DNA from: Tipula vernalis
Lineage: Eukaryota > Arthropoda > Insecta > Diptera > Tipulidae
DNA length: 64,000 nucleotides
Direction: 5' to 3'
NCBI GenBank assembly: GCA_958295665.1
Contig: OY282559.1
Span: 558,001-622,000, forward strand
Shown: positions 62,771-64,000 of the stretch, in pieces
How positions within the stretch are numbered: the stretch's first letter is position 1
Layout: each line of letters opens with the position of its first letter
Position numbers and translations under genes: made by a program
Notes under the pieces: model-generated
Told to the model about the DNA's origin: nothing
Database searches by the model: none
The model's input: the letters and a program-made list of their open reading frames with translations, nothing else

Positions 62771-64000
62771 TGCCGCCCAAAAACTTGTGGGCTATAGCAC
62801 AGTTGATTTTCAATAAAATTGAATTTTCTAAGAAATGTTTAGAAATAATCGAGCAATCAAAATGAAAATTGTCACAGCAATTACAGGTCTCGAAACCTAT
62901 TGATAGAGGTATCAACCATCGTAATGGACCATTTTATATTTTTGCCACCCAAAAACTTGTGGGCTATAGCACAGTTGATTTTCAATAAAATTGAATTTTC
63001 TAAGAAATATTTAGAAATAATCGAGCAATCAAAATGAAAATTGTCACAGCAATTACAGGTCTCGAAACCTATTGATAGAGGTATCAACCATCGTAATCGG
63101 ACCATTTTAGATTTTTGCCGCCCAAAAACTTGTGGGCTATAGCACAGTTGATTTTCAATAAAATTGAATTTTCTAAAAAATGTTTAGAAATAATCGAGTA
63201 ATCAAAATGAAAATTGTCACAGCAATTACAGGTCTCGAAACCTATTGATAGAGGTATCAACCATCGTAATCGGACCATTTTATATTTTTGCCGCCCAAAA
63301 ACTTGTGGGCTATAGCACAGTTGATTTTCAATAAAATTGAATTTTCTAAGAAATGTTTAGAAATAATCGAGCAATCAAAATGAAAATTGTCACAGCAATT
63401 ACAGGTCTCGAAACCTATTGATAGAGGTATCAACCATCGTAATCGGACCATTTTATATTTTTGCCGCCCAAAAACTTGTGGGCTATAGCACAGTTGATTT
63501 TCAATAAAATTGAATTTTCTAAGAAATGTTTAGAAATAATCGAGCAATCAAAATGAAAATTGTCACAGCAATTACAGGTCTCGAAACCTATTGATAGAGG
63601 TATCAACCATCGTAATCGGACCATTTTATATTTTTGCCGCCCAAAAACTTGTGGGCTATAGCACAGTTGATTTTCAATAAAATTGAATTTTCTAAGAAAT
63701 GTTTAGAAATAATCGAGCAATCAAAATGAAAATTGTCACAGCAATTACAGGTCTCGAAACCTATTGATAGAGGTATCAACCATCGTAATCGGACCATTTT
63801 ATATTTTTGCCGCCCAAAAACTTGTGGGCTATAGCACAGTTGATTTTCAATAAAATTGAATTTTCTAAGAAATATTTAGAAATAATCGAGCAATCAAAAT
63901 GAAAATTGTCACAGCAATTACAGGTCTCGAAACCTATTGATAGAGGTATCAACCATCGTAATCGGACCATTTTATATTTTTGCCGCCCAAAAACTTGTGG

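Larger units (their letters stand above)
23817..64000 (-). repeat. Satellite array 2: ~232 tandem copies of the 173-bp monomer (reverse), open at window end
   Basis: The same monomer as array 1 on the opposite strand, with the marker (complement of ATGGTCCGATTACG) every 173 bp from about 23895 to 63970. Most copies are exactly 173 bp. Length variants are +3 (GCGGCAC, 176 bp), +4 (GCTATATATAGCAC, 177 bp), single-base losses (e.g. near 25121, 36307, 54912, 55169, 56206), and five larger deletions between 46.2 and 49.4 kb. Variant combinations repeat at multiples of 173 bp, showing higher-order repeats described in separate entries. The left edge is abrupt at AATCAAAATG (23817); the right edge lies outside the window. 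No other sequence interrupts 40 kb. Confidence 0.98.

Noticed and set aside
23874..63970. Over 200 repeated 64-codon frames as a multigene family of small Cys-rich proteins
   Set aside because: The frame belongs to a satellite monomer whose period is not a multiple of three, the frames overlap each other, and the DNA is conserved equally across the non-coding part of the monomer.
23817..64000. CRISPR-like array
   Set aside because: The 173-bp units are contiguous and nearly identical with no unique spacers, in a eukaryotic context with introns.

Overview
This is an AT-rich stretch of eukaryotic nuclear DNA, most likely from a higher (brachyceran) fly. The signs are spliceosomal introns with GT..AG borders, short AATAAA poly(A) signals, fossils of LINE, mariner and Tc1 elements, a don juan-like sperm protein gene (a family I know from Drosophila), and an insect-type NRF-6/acyltransferase-3 gene. 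I cannot name the species.

Layout. 1-2200: no recognisable gene. 2215-3100: a badly decayed non-LTR retrotransposon reverse transcriptase (+). 3228-3312: a GPNV-type minisatellite. 3363-5132: a candidate non-autonomous DNA transposon with long diverged terminal inverted repeats. 5133-6241: unannotated flank. 6242-10490: satellite array 1, about 24.5 copies of a 173-bp monomer. 10491-11256: flank with two short foldback structures. 11257-12168 (-): don juan-like gene. 12364-18089 (-): four-exon NRF-6-like membrane acyltransferase, reconstructed here as 839 codons with compatible splice phases; its 2.7-kb first intron is packed with inverted-repeat elements and a broken mariner. 18090-23816: gene-free, with a Tc1 fossil, a diverged direct repeat and a second GPNV-type minisatellite. 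23817-64000: satellite array 2, the same 173-bp monomer in the opposite orientation, about 232 copies, still running at the window end.

Satellite DNA makes up about 44 kb of the 64 kb. The two arrays lie in inverted orientation around a 13.3-kb island holding the only two convincing genes. Array 2 is a patchwork of higher-order repeats (4-, 5-, 6-, 12- and 15-monomer periods), which points to repeated local amplification by unequal exchange or replication slippage. The left flanks of both arrays share an identical 19-bp sequence in the same strand sense, although the arrays themselves are inverted.

The two genes are co-directional and only about 195 bp apart, but nothing shows that they work together: one product should be a testis protein of sperm mitochondria, the other a membrane acyltransferase-like protein. 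I found no CRISPR array, tRNA, rRNA or prokaryotic operon. The most interesting material is the satellite architecture and its possible centromeric, heterochromatic or inversion-prone role.
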